Counted from the first letter of the stretch, positions 17,543-27,468 are shown. The stretch: DNA of 64,000 nucleotides from an uncultured Lachnospiraceae bacterium (GCA_947631505.1 CANRLR010000002.1:124001-188000); one strand, 5' to 3'. Numbers and translations: made by a program. The notes: generated from the letters alone by a model not told the origin.

Positions 17543-18813
17543 TGACGGTATTCCGGGATATATCGATGCTGTGGTCATTGTTCCACATTTTAATTCTTTT
17601 TATACTGTTATACCGTTCCCGTTACGAGAGAAGAAAAACCTTAATTCTCACGGGGCTTGTAATGGGACCGTTAACTCTTTTGAATGTGGCAGGAATGACC
17701 ATTTTTGGGGCAGGGATTATGGCAAAGGTGATTATATTGACCGGTACCCTGCCAAGTCTTCTGTTTTTTTGGTTTATTTCAAAAGATAAGAAGGGGAAGT
17801 TTTTCTTTACCTTCTGTGTAACGAATACGGTCGCACTGTGGATTCTATTGGTGACGAATCTGCTGGATTTTTATTTGGGTGGACAACAGTACATTGTAAT
17901 GCTGATCGGAAGGCTTCTTTTGTTTCCTCTGGTGGAATGGGGGACGGTCCGGTATTTGCGAAAACCTTATCTGGAGCTGCAGGAGTCGGTTGCAGAAGGA
18001 TGGGGTATTTTTGCGGGGATGACAGCACTTTATTATATTCTGCTTCTGGTAAAAGCGAGTTTTCCTGTGTTGATTACGGGACGGCCGCAGGAGCTTGCAT
18101 CTTTTATTGTGATATTATTGTTAATGCCTATGACATATGCCACGATTTTCTCTGCCCTGTACCGGCAGCTCCTGCTCTACAGAAAACAACAGAGCGAGCG
18201 TGTCCTGTCGGAGCAGAAGCATTCGTTGGAGATGCAGCTTGAGAGCCAGCAGCAGATACGGAAGATGAAGCATGATTTAAAAGGGCATACGGTCACGCTG
18301 TCAGGACTTTTATCGTTCGGGAAAACAGAGGAGGCAGTCCTCTATCTCAAGAATATGGAATCTGGGATGGAAACAGTGCTTTGCCGTTTTTGTGTTAATC
18401 CTTACATAAATTCTGTTCTCAGTCATTATTATCAAAAATTTCAGAAACTGGGAGCGGAACTTAGCTTGGATATTCAGGTTGGTGAGGAGGCACTTCCCTA
18501 TATGGAGCTGTGCCAGATTCTTTCCAACGGACTTGAGAATGCATGGGAGGCAGTGAGAGAGCTTCCTGCTGAGGAGCGGGAGGCTTCCGTGCAGATGAAG
18601 TACAGCAGGGATTACCTGATTATTCGGATAAGGAACAAATGCCGGCGTGATCTGATTGTGGAGAAAGGTATAGTTCCCAGTACGGATAAGAAAGAGGCGG
18701 GACATGGTTTTGGACTTTTCACCATACAGGAAGCAGCGAAGCAGCTTGATGGAGAAATGTTCTGTTATACGGATAACAGGAGTTTTGTGCTGGATGTGAT
18801 GGTGCGGACGTAA
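17542..18813 (+). CDS. GHKL-type sensor histidine kinase (AgrC-like)
   Basis: A 423-residue membrane kinase. Six or seven hydrophobic segments occupy about residues 1-210. A helical linker follows and then the phospho-acceptor block KMKHDLKGH (about 245). The ATPase domain has the N-box LSNGLENAWEAV and the glycine box GHGFGLFTI, of the GHKL HATPase_c_5 type found in AgrC and other peptide sensors. It overlaps the response regulator stop and lies 28 bases before the large surface protein gene, so the pair may sense an extracellular peptide and control the surface protein. The signal is unknown. Confidence 0.9.
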   Translation: MTVFRDISMLWSLFHILILFILLYRSRYERRKTLILTGLVMGPLTLLNVAGMTIFGAGIMAKVIILTGTLPSLLFFWFISKDKKGKFFFTFCVTNTVALWILLVTNLLDFYLGGQQYIVMLIGRLLLFPLVEWGTVRYLRKPYLELQESVAEGWGIFAGMTALYYILLLVKASFPVLITGRPQELASFIVILLLMPMTYATIFSALYRQLLLYRKQQSERVLSEQKHSLEMQLESQQQIRKMKHDLKGHTVTLSGLLSFGKTEEAVLYLKNMESGMETVLCRFCVNPYINSVLSHYYQKFQKLGAELSLDIQVGEEALPYMELCQILSNGLENAWEAVRELPAEEREASVQMKYSRDYLIIRIRNKCRRDLIVEKGIVPSTDKKEAGHGFGLFTIQEAAKQLDGEMFCYTDNRSFVLDVMVRT

Positions 18814-18841
18814 CATTAGAGAAGAGGAGTGAATTGAAACA

Positions 18842-21724
18842 ATGAATAAAGAAAGCAAGGTGAAGATTGAGATGAGGAAAAAGAGATGGATGGCGGTGCT
18901 GCTCTCTGCAGTGCTGATTGTAGGGATGATGTCAGGAGCAGTTCCGGAAAGGATATATGCGCAAACGACGGAAGAGGTGCGTTATAGTACGGATGGCGGA
19001 AGCACATGGACGGAAAGTAGTCTGATGGATGCCTTATGGGAATCTGAAGTTACGGGTGGAGACAATGTGCAGATTGAGCTGTTGCGTGACATTACATTGG
19101 TTGGAAACAGCGGAGGAAACTGGGCCGATTATCAGCAGATGATCGGCACGAAAAATGGGAGTACATGGACAATCGACGGGAAGGGCCATACAATTACGAG
19201 AGGGGCAGGGTGCAAAGGGTTGTTTGTTACAATGGGCAGCAGCACCATAACGTTGAAAAATATTACCGTAGACGGCGGTGCGAAGTGGAGCAGTGATGAC
19301 CCGGCGACCCGTACTAATTCCGGAATATCGTTAAGTGCGAATGCACATCTGTTCTGGGTGTATAACAATGCCACGCTCATACTTGATTCAGGAGTGACCC
19401 TGCAGAACAGTGATATTAGTGACGTTGGTGGAGCCGTCAAGGTCGGTCATGACAGCAAGGGAACTCTTGTCATAAAGGATGGTGTTACGATTAAAGGAAA
19501 CCGGGCAAAACATGGTGGTGCGATCTATGTTGACGATAGTGATTCAAAAGTGACGATGGAAGGAGGCAGGATATACGGTAATCAGGCAACGGGTTATGGT
19601 GGTGCGATGCTTAGTTTTGGTACTGTTGAAATGAACGGTGGAAAAATAGACAATAACCAGACGCTAGAGGGGGCAGGTGGCGGCGTTATTGTTTATGACG
19701 GTTCAATGGTACTTTCCGGCAGTCCTGTTATTGCAGAAAATGTAGATAAAAATGGAGCACCGAACAATGTTTTCCTGAACGGAGGAAGGACAATTTCTAT
19801 TTCAAGTCCGCTCACGGAGGGGGCGAAAGTAGGAGTGATGACGAATGTAAAGCAAGATACTCCGATTGCTGTTACAGGAACAAATACAGCAGATTACAGC
19901 GAATACTTTTTCAGTGATGCGGAGAAGTACAGAGTAGAAAATTCAGCAGATGACGATATTGTACAGCTTATGTTAAAGACGCAGATTACTCCGGAACTGT
20001 CTCTGCCGGGATCCATGGTTATACATACGGATTCGGATACCGACCCCTCTGAGCTTGTTTTGGACGAGGTGAAAAAAGAAGCGGAAATATCAGGTATTGA
20101 CGGTCTTGTGGAGGATCAGGATTATACTCTGGCTGCGAGCTATAACGCAGATGAAAACAAGTCGGCACTGGAGTTCAGACTTACGGAAGAAGGTAAAAAG
20201 AAATATTATATTGCCTCCGGTGCTGCTACGAAACAAGAGTGTACGGTCGACATCCACAGATGGGAGACGGAGTGGAGCAAGGACGAAAATAGCCACTGGA
20301 AGGAATGTGCCTGTGGGGAGAAGTCAGATGTGACTGCCCACAGTTATGGACCATGGACGGAAACAAAACCTGCTACGGAAGAGGAAGAAGGACAAAAGGA
20401 AAGAAGCTGTACCGAATGCGGCTATGAGCAGACCAAGACGATTCCGAAAGCAGAGCATAAGCATACCTACGGAGCAAAGTGGAGCAAGGACGAAAATAAC
20501 CACTGGAAGGAATGTGCCTGTGGGGAGAAGTCAGAAAAGGCTGCCCATACGGAAGACGGCGGAACGGTGACAAAGAGGCCGACCGAGACGGAAGACGGCG
20601 TTAAGACTTATAAATGCAATGTCTGCGGTTATGTAATGCGAACGGAAACGATTGATAAAACAGGTGGTGGAACAGAGACTCCGGATACCGGAATATTGAC
20701 GATAGATACAGAACAGGGAACGAATGCACCGGATACAGATTTCGGAACCTCGAAAGGGGATTTAATCCGTGCGGTATTGACAACGGAGGAACAGAACAGC
20801 ATAGAAGAAGGAATTGATGTTAAAATTGTTCTTGCCATTCATGATATAGACGATTCTGTGAGTGAAGCAGACAAACAGCTGGTAACGGATAAGGCAGGGA
20901 ACGATACGGTAGGAGAGTATCTGGACATCAGCCTGTTCAAGGTTATCGGTAGTAGCAGAACAATCGTACCGCAGACGAATGGAAAAATCAAAATTGTCAT
21001 TACTATACCGGATGGTTTGAAAAATACAGATACCGGAAAAGTAAGAACCTATTCCATTGTACGGGTGCATGATGGAGCGGCAGAGATACTTTCCGATTTA
21101 GATGATGTGGATGATACGATAACCATTGAAACAGATAAATTCTCTACTTATGCACTGGTGTACCATGATACGGCTCAGAGTGCCGGAGACGATAATAACA
21201 AAGGAAATAATGACAATAACAGCAATAACAACAATAATAACAATAGCAATAACAACAATAACAATAACAGCAATAATAACAATAACAACAATGATAACAA
21301 TGACAGCAACGGTAACAGTAACAGCAACGGTGATAATAGCAGTGACGACAGCAGTAAGAAAAGTAATGGCAAGAGCAGCAATAGTAAGAACAGGAATGGA
21401 AAAGATAAAAGCAGTGGTAAAAGTTCCGCCAATACGGCGAAGGATAATGAGCCGAAAACCGGAGAGACTACACCGATTGAAATGTATGCTACATTGTCAA
21501 TGGTAGCAGGTTTTTCATGGCTGCTTCTGTACTTTGGAGACCGGAAGAGAGGAATGACAGAGCAGAAGAAGAAAGAAATAACCGCCTCCATTATTGCATG
21601 GGGAAGAAAGGGCGGAAAACTGCGTAAGATGGCGGCAATTGCCTTGATTTTTGTGGTTCTTGTTTATTATCACAGTATCGGTAAGCGGATAAGTGTGGAT
21701 TGGAAAGAAGCATATGAAGATTAA
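18842..21724 (+). CDS. Large secreted surface protein with beta-helix, CxxC repeats, Asn linker and sorting-like C-terminus
   Basis: A 960-residue protein. A signal peptide (about 10-40, RKKRWMAVLLSAVLIVGMMS) leads a right-handed beta-helix-like region (about 75-330) with GG(A/V)I.V and GG.I..N turns. Two repeats containing HWKECACGE follow (about 485 and 553), each with a CxxCGY partner, suggesting small zinc-ribbon or disulfide modules. After a beta-rich domain comes an Asn/Ser/Asp linker (about 780-840) and EPKTGE, resembling a sortase motif, with a hydrophobic helix and basic tail (GDRKRG). Unusually, about 55 more residues with a second helix (MAAIALIFVVLVYYHS) follow. It is probably an adhesin or other wall protein; the substrate is unknown. 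Confidence 0.85.
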   Translation: MNKESKVKIEMRKKRWMAVLLSAVLIVGMMSGAVPERIYAQTTEEVRYSTDGGSTWTESSLMDALWESEVTGGDNVQIELLRDITLVGNSGGNWADYQQMIGTKNGSTWTIDGKGHTITRGAGCKGLFVTMGSSTITLKNITVDGGAKWSSDDPATRTNSGISLSANAHLFWVYNNATLILDSGVTLQNSDISDVGGAVKVGHDSKGTLVIKDGVTIKGNRAKHGGAIYVDDSDSKVTMEGGRIYGNQATGYGGAMLSFGTVEMNGGKIDNNQTLEGAGGGVIVYDGSMVLSGSPVIAENVDKNGAPNNVFLNGGRTISISSPLTEGAKVGVMTNVKQDTPIAVTGTNTADYSEYFFSDAEKYRVENSADDDIVQLMLKTQITPELSLPGSMVIHTDSDTDPSELVLDEVKKEAEISGIDGLVEDQDYTLAASYNADENKSALEFRLTEEGKKKYYIASGAATKQECTVDIHRWETEWSKDENSHWKECACGEKSDVTAHSYGPWTETKPATEEEEGQKERSCTECGYEQTKTIPKAEHKHTYGAKWSKDENNHWKECACGEKSEKAAHTEDGGTVTKRPTETEDGVKTYKCNVCGYVMRTETIDKTGGGTETPDTGILTIDTEQGTNAPDTDFGTSKGDLIRAVLTTEEQNSIEEGIDVKIVLAIHDIDDSVSEADKQLVTDKAGNDTVGEYLDISLFKVIGSSRTIVPQTNGKIKIVITIPDGLKNTDTGKVRTYSIVRVHDGAAEILSDLDDVDDTITIETDKFSTYALVYHDTAQSAGDDNNKGNNDNNSNNNNNNNSNNNNNNNSNNNNNNNDNNDSNGNSNSNGDNSSDDSSKKSNGKSSNSKNRNGKDKSSGKSSANTAKDNEPKTGETTPIEMYATLSMVAGFSWLLLYFGDRKRGMTEQKKKEITASIIAWGRKGGKLRKMAAIALIFVVLVYYHSIGKRISVDWKEAYED
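20271..20534 (+). repeat. 57-bp intragenic direct repeat (207-bp period)
   Basis: The segments 20271-20327 and 20478-20534 differ at one base and encode the duplicated WSKDEN.HWKECACGEKS module of the surface protein. The period is 207 bp (69 codons), so gain or loss by recombination would keep the frame. Confidence 0.9.
21190..21320 (+). repeat. AAY trinucleotide microsatellite encoding an Asn-rich linker
   Basis: About 130 bases consist almost only of AAC, AAT, AGC and GAY codons, giving long Asn runs broken by Ser and Asp. Slippage would change the linker length in steps of one residue without loss of frame. On the opposite strand it creates a spurious poly-Leu frame. Confidence 0.9.
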
Positions 21725-21773
21725 GAAGGCGGTTCCTCGAATGTAAACGCTCTCGGAATGGAGGATTTTATGA

Positions 21774-23774
21774 ATGAAAAAAACAATTAAAGGAAGACTT
21801 ACGGTCAGTATGATCGGTATTGTTGTAGTAAGTATTCTCTTGACTACGGTGGGAATTATAGTAGTAGCAGGGAAACGGACAATTCAGGATCAGACACAGG
21901 CTTTACAATTGAGTGCAGATAAGTATGCGGAGGAAATTAATACATGGATCGAAAATGAAAAAATGCTGGCAGATGGGGCAGCTAAAAGTATAGCAGCCGG
22001 AAGAACAATCAATACGGAGTATGTTCAGTCTGTAGTGGAAACTCATGCGGCGGGCAGGAAAGAACTTTTGAATTTATACTGCGGGACAAAGGACAGCAGA
22101 TTTATTCAGTCCAACAAAGAGGCTGAGATTCCGGAAGGGTATGATCCGGTAGAGCGTGGATGGTACAAACAGGCTGCAGAATCCGGAACGGTTATTGTGA
22201 CGGACCCTTATTGTGATGCAATAACGGGGCAGATGTGTGCGACGATTGCTGCACCGATATACATAGATAGTAATCTAGTAGGTGTCATCGGCCTGGATGT
22301 GACCCTTGGAACGGTGACAGATCTGACGGGGAGCATTAACTATGATGAGGGAGTTTATGGTTTTCTTGTCGACGGCAGCGGACAATACATAGCACACAAA
22401 AACAAGGAATACGAACCGACAGAAGAAAAGACAGTTCTGATGAAGGATATTCTTCCGGAGCTTGGAGAGAAGCTGGATGGAACGGACAACAGTGTAAAAA
22501 AACTGAAAGATTATGATGGCAGTTCAAGTTATTTTGCATTAACGGAAATCGATGGCTGCGGCTGGAAGCTGGGTGTCGTAGTGCCAACGGCAAATGTTAT
22601 GAGCTCTTTAGTGACAATGCTTGTGATAGCGGTTGTGACTGCATTTGTAATTATTGTGTTCGTAGCAGTATTTATGACAGGTCTGATCGGAAGAATGCTG
22701 GCACCGGTGCAGATGCTGAAGCAGTTTGCCTCCGGCGATTTTTCTGAAAATGCTGTGGTTGAAAGGACAATTCCCAAAGAATATAAAAATGAGACGGAAC
22801 AGATCAGGAAAGCTACCGTAGAGGTAAAGAAGCAGATCCGGGAAATTATTTTAAATACAAAGCAGGAAGCAAAAAATATCAGTACGATTGCTGAAGGGAC
22901 TTCTTCCAAAATGACAGTGCTCAATCAGGATATTTCCGGTATTACGGATTCCGCCAGTCTGGTCATGGAGCAGACTGTGCAGGCAAAGGAACTGACAGAA
23001 AGTATTAAAAATAACGGTCAGGAACTGGGAAATGCCATTGAAAATGTAGCAAAGAAAGCAGGAGAAGCAGCAGGACAGTCAAGCGACATTATGAATCGGG
23101 CAGGAAAGCAGTATGAAACTTCCAAACAGTCTGCCAAAGAAGTCATTTCTATTTATCAGGAAACCAAGGAAGAGATGGAGCAGGCGATTGAAGACAGTAA
23201 GAAGGTAGGAGAAATCAATGCTTTGACAGAGGAAATCCTTGCCATTAGTTCGCAGACGAATCTTTTGGCGCTGAATGCATCCATAGAAGCGGCAAGAGCC
23301 GGTGAGGCAGGCAGGGGATTTGCCGTTGTAGCAGAAGAAATCAGCAATTTGGCAGACAATTCAAGACAGGCGGTGGATAAGATTCGTCAGGTCACAGAGG
23401 ATGTGGTAAATAACGTTTCTTTTTTATCGAAAACTTCAGGCAGACTGCTGGAGTTTATGACGGGTAAGGTGATAGAGGATTATAAGGGAATGACAGAGCT
23501 TGCCAGAATGTATGAAAAGGATGCAGAGTTTTACAGTGATATTTCCGGTGATTTGGGAGCATCCTCACAGGAAATGAGTGCCAGTATGACAGAAATCAAT
23601 GAGTCAATTGCTGTTATTACAGAACTTGTGGGAGAGATAGCCGAATCCATGCAGAGTATGAATCAATCGGCGGAGAATTCCAATGAAAATTCTGTGGCAG
23701 TCATGAAACAGATGGAGGAACTGTTCCGGTTAAGTGAGCTTTTGAACCGGACCGTGGCATCTTTTCGGGTATAA
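21774..23774 (+). CDS. Methyl-accepting chemotaxis protein with dCache sensor (amino-acid-type motif)
   Basis: A 666-residue chemoreceptor. Helix 1 is at about 12-32 and the extracellular dCache_1 domain at about 35-280. Its ligand pocket shows the RGWYKQA...DPYCD...GLDVTL pattern, close to the published amino-acid-binding dCache motif (R, W, Y, Y, D, D). Helix 2 is at about 280-305, followed by a HAMP-like segment and the signalling hairpin ([20 protein letters not shown]). ATG 21774 follows GGAGGA; an ATG four bases earlier is out of frame. No che genes are nearby. Amino acid sensing is a motif-based inference. Confidence 0.93.
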   Translation: MKKTIKGRLTVSMIGIVVVSILLTTVGIIVVAGKRTIQDQTQALQLSADKYAEEINTWIENEKMLADGAAKSIAAGRTINTEYVQSVVETHAAGRKELLNLYCGTKDSRFIQSNKEAEIPEGYDPVERGWYKQAAESGTVIVTDPYCDAITGQMCATIAAPIYIDSNLVGVIGLDVTLGTVTDLTGSINYDEGVYGFLVDGSGQYIAHKNKEYEPTEEKTVLMKDILPELGEKLDGTDNSVKKLKDYDGSSSYFALTEIDGCGWKLGVVVPTANVMSSLVTMLVIAVVTAFVIIVFVAVFMTGLIGRMLAPVQMLKQFASGDFSENAVVERTIPKEYKNETEQIRKATVEVKKQIREIILNTKQEAKNISTIAEGTSSKMTVLNQDISGITDSASLVMEQTVQAKELTESIKNNGQELGNAIENVAKKAGEAAGQSSDIMNRAGKQYETSKQSAKEVISIYQETKEEMEQAIEDSKKVGEINALTEEILAISSQTNLLALNASIEAARAGEAGRGFAVVAEEISNLADNSRQAVDKIRQVTEDVVNNVSFLSKTSGRLLEFMTGKVIEDYKGMTELARMYEKDAEFYSDISGDLGASSQEMSASMTEINESIAVITELVGEIAESMQSMNQSAENSNENSVAVMKQMEELFRLSELLNRTVASFRV

Positions 23775-23800
23775 ACATCAGGAAAAGGGAGATACAAGAT

Positions 23801-25159
23801 ATGTTAGGTGGTTCTGTATGGATTGCATTCATTCGCTTTGCGGTAAGCCTTGCAGGAGCAATCTTATTGTTTACCAGAATGAGTGAATTACGGTTCGGCA
23901 GGAAAAAAACAATCATCTGTTATGGATGTTTCAGTTTGGTCGTGCTTGTTTTGACATCGCTCTGGTATGTGGCAGACTGGGATAGTTGTGTGAGGATAGC
24001 GGCACTTGTAATGTATATGTGTTTTTCGGTATTTTCCATGATCATGAGCAGAGATTCCGTTTATCTGTCAATTTATAAGCTGACACTGACCTTTTACCTG
24101 CTGGCGGTTTTTCTGATCGGTGGACTGGAGACTGCCATTATTTTCTTTCACAGGAATATATGGGCAGACATTATCACACGTATTTTATTGATTCTGCTAA
24201 TGGCATTGTTTATAGAAAAAAAACTGAAAAGTTCGATTCATGGGTTTAGTGCTTATGTGGAGAAAGAGCTGGATAAATTCAGCGTTGCTGTCATGATTAT
24301 CAGCATTCTTTTTGGAATCGGCTTCATTTTAAATCCGAATCTTCAGGTTGCAGCCACTCACCGCCTTTATCAGATTATTGTGAATTTTGTCCTGACGGGC
24401 ACGTTACAGCTTCTTATGTTCCGGTTCTATCTGCATATCGGTAAGGAAAAGGAATATGAGAAGGAAAACCAGTTGATACAGATGAATCACAGGCTTTTAG
24501 AACGCCAGCTGGAGATTTTGGAAGAGTCCGTAGAGTCAGGAAGACAAATCCGGCATGATGTAAGACATCATAATGCAGTAATCGCGGAGTATGTACGTCA
24601 GGGACAAAGGGAGGAACTGAAGCAATACTTAAAGGAGTATGATAAGGAGCTGGATCAGGGCATGGCAGAGATGATATGTGCCAATGCCGCAGTCAATAAT
24701 ATTATTTCTGCATATACTAGAAAAGCGAGGAATGAGCAGATTAAGGTTACGCTTGATATCGAGATCGGTAAGAATTTGATGGTATCGAATATTGATCTGA
24801 TAGCAATTATTGCCAATGCTTACGAAAATGCGATTTATGCCTGCATGGAAGTGAAGAAGCATTTGGATGAGAGGGAATGTTTTATTTATTTAATGATTCA
24901 TAAAAGAAAAAATAAGCTGATTATTTTTTGCAGCAATACCTGTAGAATAGAAACCGAATTAAAGAACGGGCAGCCGAAAACGGAATTTACGGGCGGCATC
25001 GGAGTCTCGAGTATTATCAGGGCGGCAGAAAAGTATGGGGGTGAATATGATTTTAAAAATGATAATGGAGTGTTCGTGTTCCGGCTGATTATGAACATTC
25101 CGTCAGATCTTGACACAGACAAAAGGAGGAAAGTTTATGTATCTGATCGCACTCTGTGA
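23801..25159 (+). CDS. GHKL-type sensor histidine kinase
   Basis: A 452-residue membrane kinase with about six hydrophobic segments in residues 1-220, a coiled linker (KEKEYEKENQLIQMNHRLLE), phospho-acceptor box RQIRHDVRHHN (about 250) and a GHKL ATPase domain with N-box ANAYENAIYAC and glycine box GGIGVSSII. Its end overlaps the next response regulator gene by 23 bases, so the two are a cognate pair. It lies 26 bases after the chemoreceptor gene and may be co-transcribed with it. The ligand is unknown; no propeptide gene is visible beside it. Confidence 0.9.
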   Translation: MLGGSVWIAFIRFAVSLAGAILLFTRMSELRFGRKKTIICYGCFSLVVLVLTSLWYVADWDSCVRIAALVMYMCFSVFSMIMSRDSVYLSIYKLTLTFYLLAVFLIGGLETAIIFFHRNIWADIITRILLILLMALFIEKKLKSSIHGFSAYVEKELDKFSVAVMIISILFGIGFILNPNLQVAATHRLYQIIVNFVLTGTLQLLMFRFYLHIGKEKEYEKENQLIQMNHRLLERQLEILEESVESGRQIRHDVRHHNAVIAEYVRQGQREELKQYLKEYDKELDQGMAEMICANAAVNNIISAYTRKARNEQIKVTLDIEIGKNLMVSNIDLIAIIANAYENAIYACMEVKKHLDERECFIYLMIHKRKNKLIIFCSNTCRIETELKNGQPKTEFTGGIGVSSIIRAAEKYGGEYDFKNDNGVFVFRLIMNIPSDLDTDKRRKVYVSDRTL

Positions 25160-25886
25160 TGACGAGTTGGCGGAGATAGAGAAAATAGAAAAGTTGTTGA
25201 GTGACTATGAGAAAAAGCATCCTCATCTGAATTTTATGACGCGGCACTTTGAAAATACAGATGAGCTGCTCTATATGGTCAGAGAAGAGAAATATATGCC
25301 GGATTTCATATTTATGGATATTTATATGCCGGATGGAAAGAGAAATTCATCTCCTTTGGGAATGGAAGCAGCAAAGGAGCTTCGCAATATGAATTACAAA
25401 GGAAAGCTTATTTTTCTTACTACGTCCAAAGAGTTTGCTTTGGACGCTTTCGATGTGGATGCATTTCAATATATGGTAAAGCCGGTATCGGAAGATAAAT
25501 TGTTCTTGGTACTTGATAACATACTGAAAGAGATAAAGGAGGAACGAAAGAAATATATTCTGTTTAAAATTGATGGAAGACTTGTGAGAGTGTCACTAAA
25601 TGATATTGTGTACTGTGAAGCACAGGGGAAAACACAATGGTTGTATCTGACAAATGGTACACGGCATATGCTGCGTATGACTATGACAGAGATTTACGAA
25701 CTCCTTTCGAACTATCAGGAGTTTGTAAGGATCGGGGTTGCTTTTATCGTTAATCTTGGATATATCGGCAGTCTGAATGCAAAGGAACTTATTATGGATA
25801 ATGGAATGAAGATTTATCTGCCGAGAGGTACTTACAAAGGATTAAGGGAACAGTTTTTTAGCTATTATTGCAGGGAAAGAAAATAG
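25137..25886 (+). CDS. LytTR family response regulator
   Basis: A 249-residue regulator with receiver domain (DDE at residues 8-10, phospho-acceptor in IFMDIYMPDG, Lys in YMVKPVSE) and a LytTR domain (about 140-245: LNDIVYCEAQGKTQWLYLTN; FVRIGVAFIVNLGYI). ATG 25137 is preferred because AGGAGGA lies at 25124-25130; the longer frame from 25110 begins inside the kinase gene without a binding site. It overlaps and is presumably phosphorylated by the upstream GHKL kinase. DNA targets are unknown. Confidence 0.9.
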   Translation: MYLIALCDDELAEIEKIEKLLSDYEKKHPHLNFMTRHFENTDELLYMVREEKYMPDFIFMDIYMPDGKRNSSPLGMEAAKELRNMNYKGKLIFLTTSKEFALDAFDVDAFQYMVKPVSEDKLFLVLDNILKEIKEERKKYILFKIDGRLVRVSLNDIVYCEAQGKTQWLYLTNGTRHMLRMTMTEIYELLSNYQEFVRIGVAFIVNLGYIGSLNAKELIMDNGMKIYLPRGTYKGLREQFFSYYCRERK

Positions 25887-25929
25887 AAAGAGCAGAGCAT
25901 ATATTATTGACGAGAACAAGGAGCTGATT

Positions 25930-27264
25930 ATGAATAAAATTTGGGAATTTTTTGAAAATATGAATGAATTTTTATATGTTTCAGATATGGACAGTTACGA
26001 ATTGATTTACATGAATAGGAAGTTGTTGGAACTGTATGGTTTTCATTCTTTGGAGGAAATTTCCGGAAAGAAATGTTATGAGGTGCTTCATAATTGTTCC
26101 AAACCCTGTGCGATTTGTACGAATCATGAATTATCACCGGGCTGCTTCAAGGAGTGGGGGTATTATCATCCGATTCTCGGCAAGCATTTGGTACTGAAAG
26201 ATACTATGATAGAGGATGACAAAAGACGCTGCCGGATAGAGCTTGCACTGGATGCAGAGACACCGGAGTGGCGGAACAGTGTGCTCCACAGCTATAAGAA
26301 TATGGAGGAACTGGTAAACGAAGGTCTTCGCCTTGCTCTGCAGGCAGCTACACCTGACAGGACAATTGAGATAATATTAGAATATCTTGGAAAAGCGTTG
26401 AATGCAGAAAGAACATATATTTTTGAAAAAAATGAAGCGGGCGGAGATGACAATTCTTATGAATGGGTATCAAATGGAATAACACCGGAAAAGGATAATC
26501 TGCAGGGGGTACCGCCCGAGGTCTGTGCAAGCTGGTATCAGAAGTTCAGTGAAAACAAAAAGATCGTGATTGAGGATCTGGAAGATATTTGTGAAGAGGA
26601 TCCGCTGCTGTATAATACCTTAAAGCGGCAGAATATTCATTCGCTCGTGGTAGTTCCTCTGTATAATGATAAAAATGTTATTGGGTTTTATGGTGTTGAT
26701 AATCCCCCTGCAGGATTTCTTGATTATACTTCTGATATGCTCCAGATCATGGGACATTTTATCTCTTCATCTCTGAAAAGGCGAAATCTTGTAACGATGT
26801 TGCAGCAAATGAGCTATTCAGACCAGCTTACAAGATTAGGTAACAGATATGCGATGAATGAACATATAGAGAATATACCGGATGGGGAAAGCATAGGTGT
26901 TATGTTCTGTGATGTGACAGGATTAAAAAGGATCAATGATACGGAGGGACATAGGGCAGGAGATCAACTGATACTCTGTGCATGCGAAAGTTTAAGGAGA
27001 ACTTTTTCCGATTATGAAATGTTCCGCATCGGTGGTGATGAATTTTTGACCTTGTGTCCCGGAATAGGGGAAGCTGAGTTTAAAGAAAAAGTGGAAGAAT
27101 TGAAGAAAGATTTACAGGAAAATTCTATTACATTGGCAGTTGGGGCCGTCTGGCAAAAGGAGGGCAAGAAAAATATTGACAGACTTCTGACTGAGTCAGA
27201 AAAACGGATGTACGAGGATAAATCCGCTTATTATAAGACGGCAGGAATAGACAGGAGAAGATAA
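25930..27264 (+). CDS. PAS-GAF-GGDEF diguanylate cyclase
   Basis: A 444-residue soluble protein. The N-terminal PAS-like domain (about 1-110) carries a cysteine cluster CSKPCAICTNH that could bind a metal or sense redox. A GAF domain (about 130-290: LVVVPLYNDKNVIGFYGVDN) precedes a compact GGDEF domain (about 300-440) with SYSDQLTRLGNR and an intact RIGGDEFL active site (about 367). It should therefore make c-di-GMP. The start follows AAGGAG. It lies 43 bases after the LytTR regulator and opposes the EAL protein encoded 10 kb upstream. Confidence 0.9.
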   Translation: MNKIWEFFENMNEFLYVSDMDSYELIYMNRKLLELYGFHSLEEISGKKCYEVLHNCSKPCAICTNHELSPGCFKEWGYYHPILGKHLVLKDTMIEDDKRRCRIELALDAETPEWRNSVLHSYKNMEELVNEGLRLALQAATPDRTIEIILEYLGKALNAERTYIFEKNEAGGDDNSYEWVSNGITPEKDNLQGVPPEVCASWYQKFSENKKIVIEDLEDICEEDPLLYNTLKRQNIHSLVVVPLYNDKNVIGFYGVDNPPAGFLDYTSDMLQIMGHFISSSLKRRNLVTMLQQMSYSDQLTRLGNRYAMNEHIENIPDGESIGVMFCDVTGLKRINDTEGHRAGDQLILCACESLRRTFSDYEMFRIGGDEFLTLCPGIGEAEFKEKVEELKKDLQENSITLAVGAVWQKEGKKNIDRLLTESEKRMYEDKSAYYKTAGIDRRR

Positions 27265-27283
27265 GGGGGGAGTCCCCCTTTTT
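27263..27283 (+). terminator. Terminator after the GGDEF gene
   Basis: A 7-bp stem AAGGGGG/CCCCCTT (27263-27269 and 27274-27280) with loop GAGT is followed by TTT and a T/C-rich tract, directly at the gene's stop codon. Confidence 0.75.
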
Positions 27284-27334
27284 CTATTCCCTTCCCACCA
27301 CGGTGGTGATCTTCGCTACGCCCTCGCTGTGGTA
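27284..27334 (-). pseudogene. Relic: C-terminus of a paralogue of the 32.1-kb cassette protein
   Basis: Read on the minus strand, this segment encodes TYHSEGVAKITTVVGRE and a TAG stop. It matches the last residues of the protein encoded at 32098-32607 (TYHSEGVAQISTTVAGE), with close DNA similarity over about 50 bases. Homology stops abruptly upstream of TYH, and no binding site or start remains. It is the 3' scar of a lost or rearranged copy of the cassette. Confidence 0.8.
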
Positions 27335-27439
27335 TGTATATCTATTGCATTTACATCATCATACTCTACATCATACCAATACACAACGTCCATCCCCACA
27401 GGGACAAAAGACAAGGTGAATAATAAAGGTATATTGACA

Positions 27440-27468
27440 TTGCTTTATGGATGAAAAAGTGGTAAAAT
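27440..27468 (+). promoter_or_regulatory. Candidate promoter of the hybrid kinase gene
   Basis: TTGCTT (27440-27445) and TAAAAT (27463-27468) are spaced by 17 bases and lie 60 bases before the ATG at 27528. A TTGACA just upstream is too far from the -10 to be its partner. The 27335-27439 stretch holds nothing else I can support. Confidence 0.4.

Noticed and set aside
18814..18841. agrB/agrD-type peptide gene next to the GHKL/LytTR pairs
   Set aside because: The gaps around both kinase pairs are too short and no short Cys-containing peptide frame with a binding site was found.
21175..21591. Minus-strand 138-codon poly-Leu frame
   Set aside because: It is the mirror of the Asn-codon microsatellite in the surface protein gene; no ribosome binding site and extreme composition.
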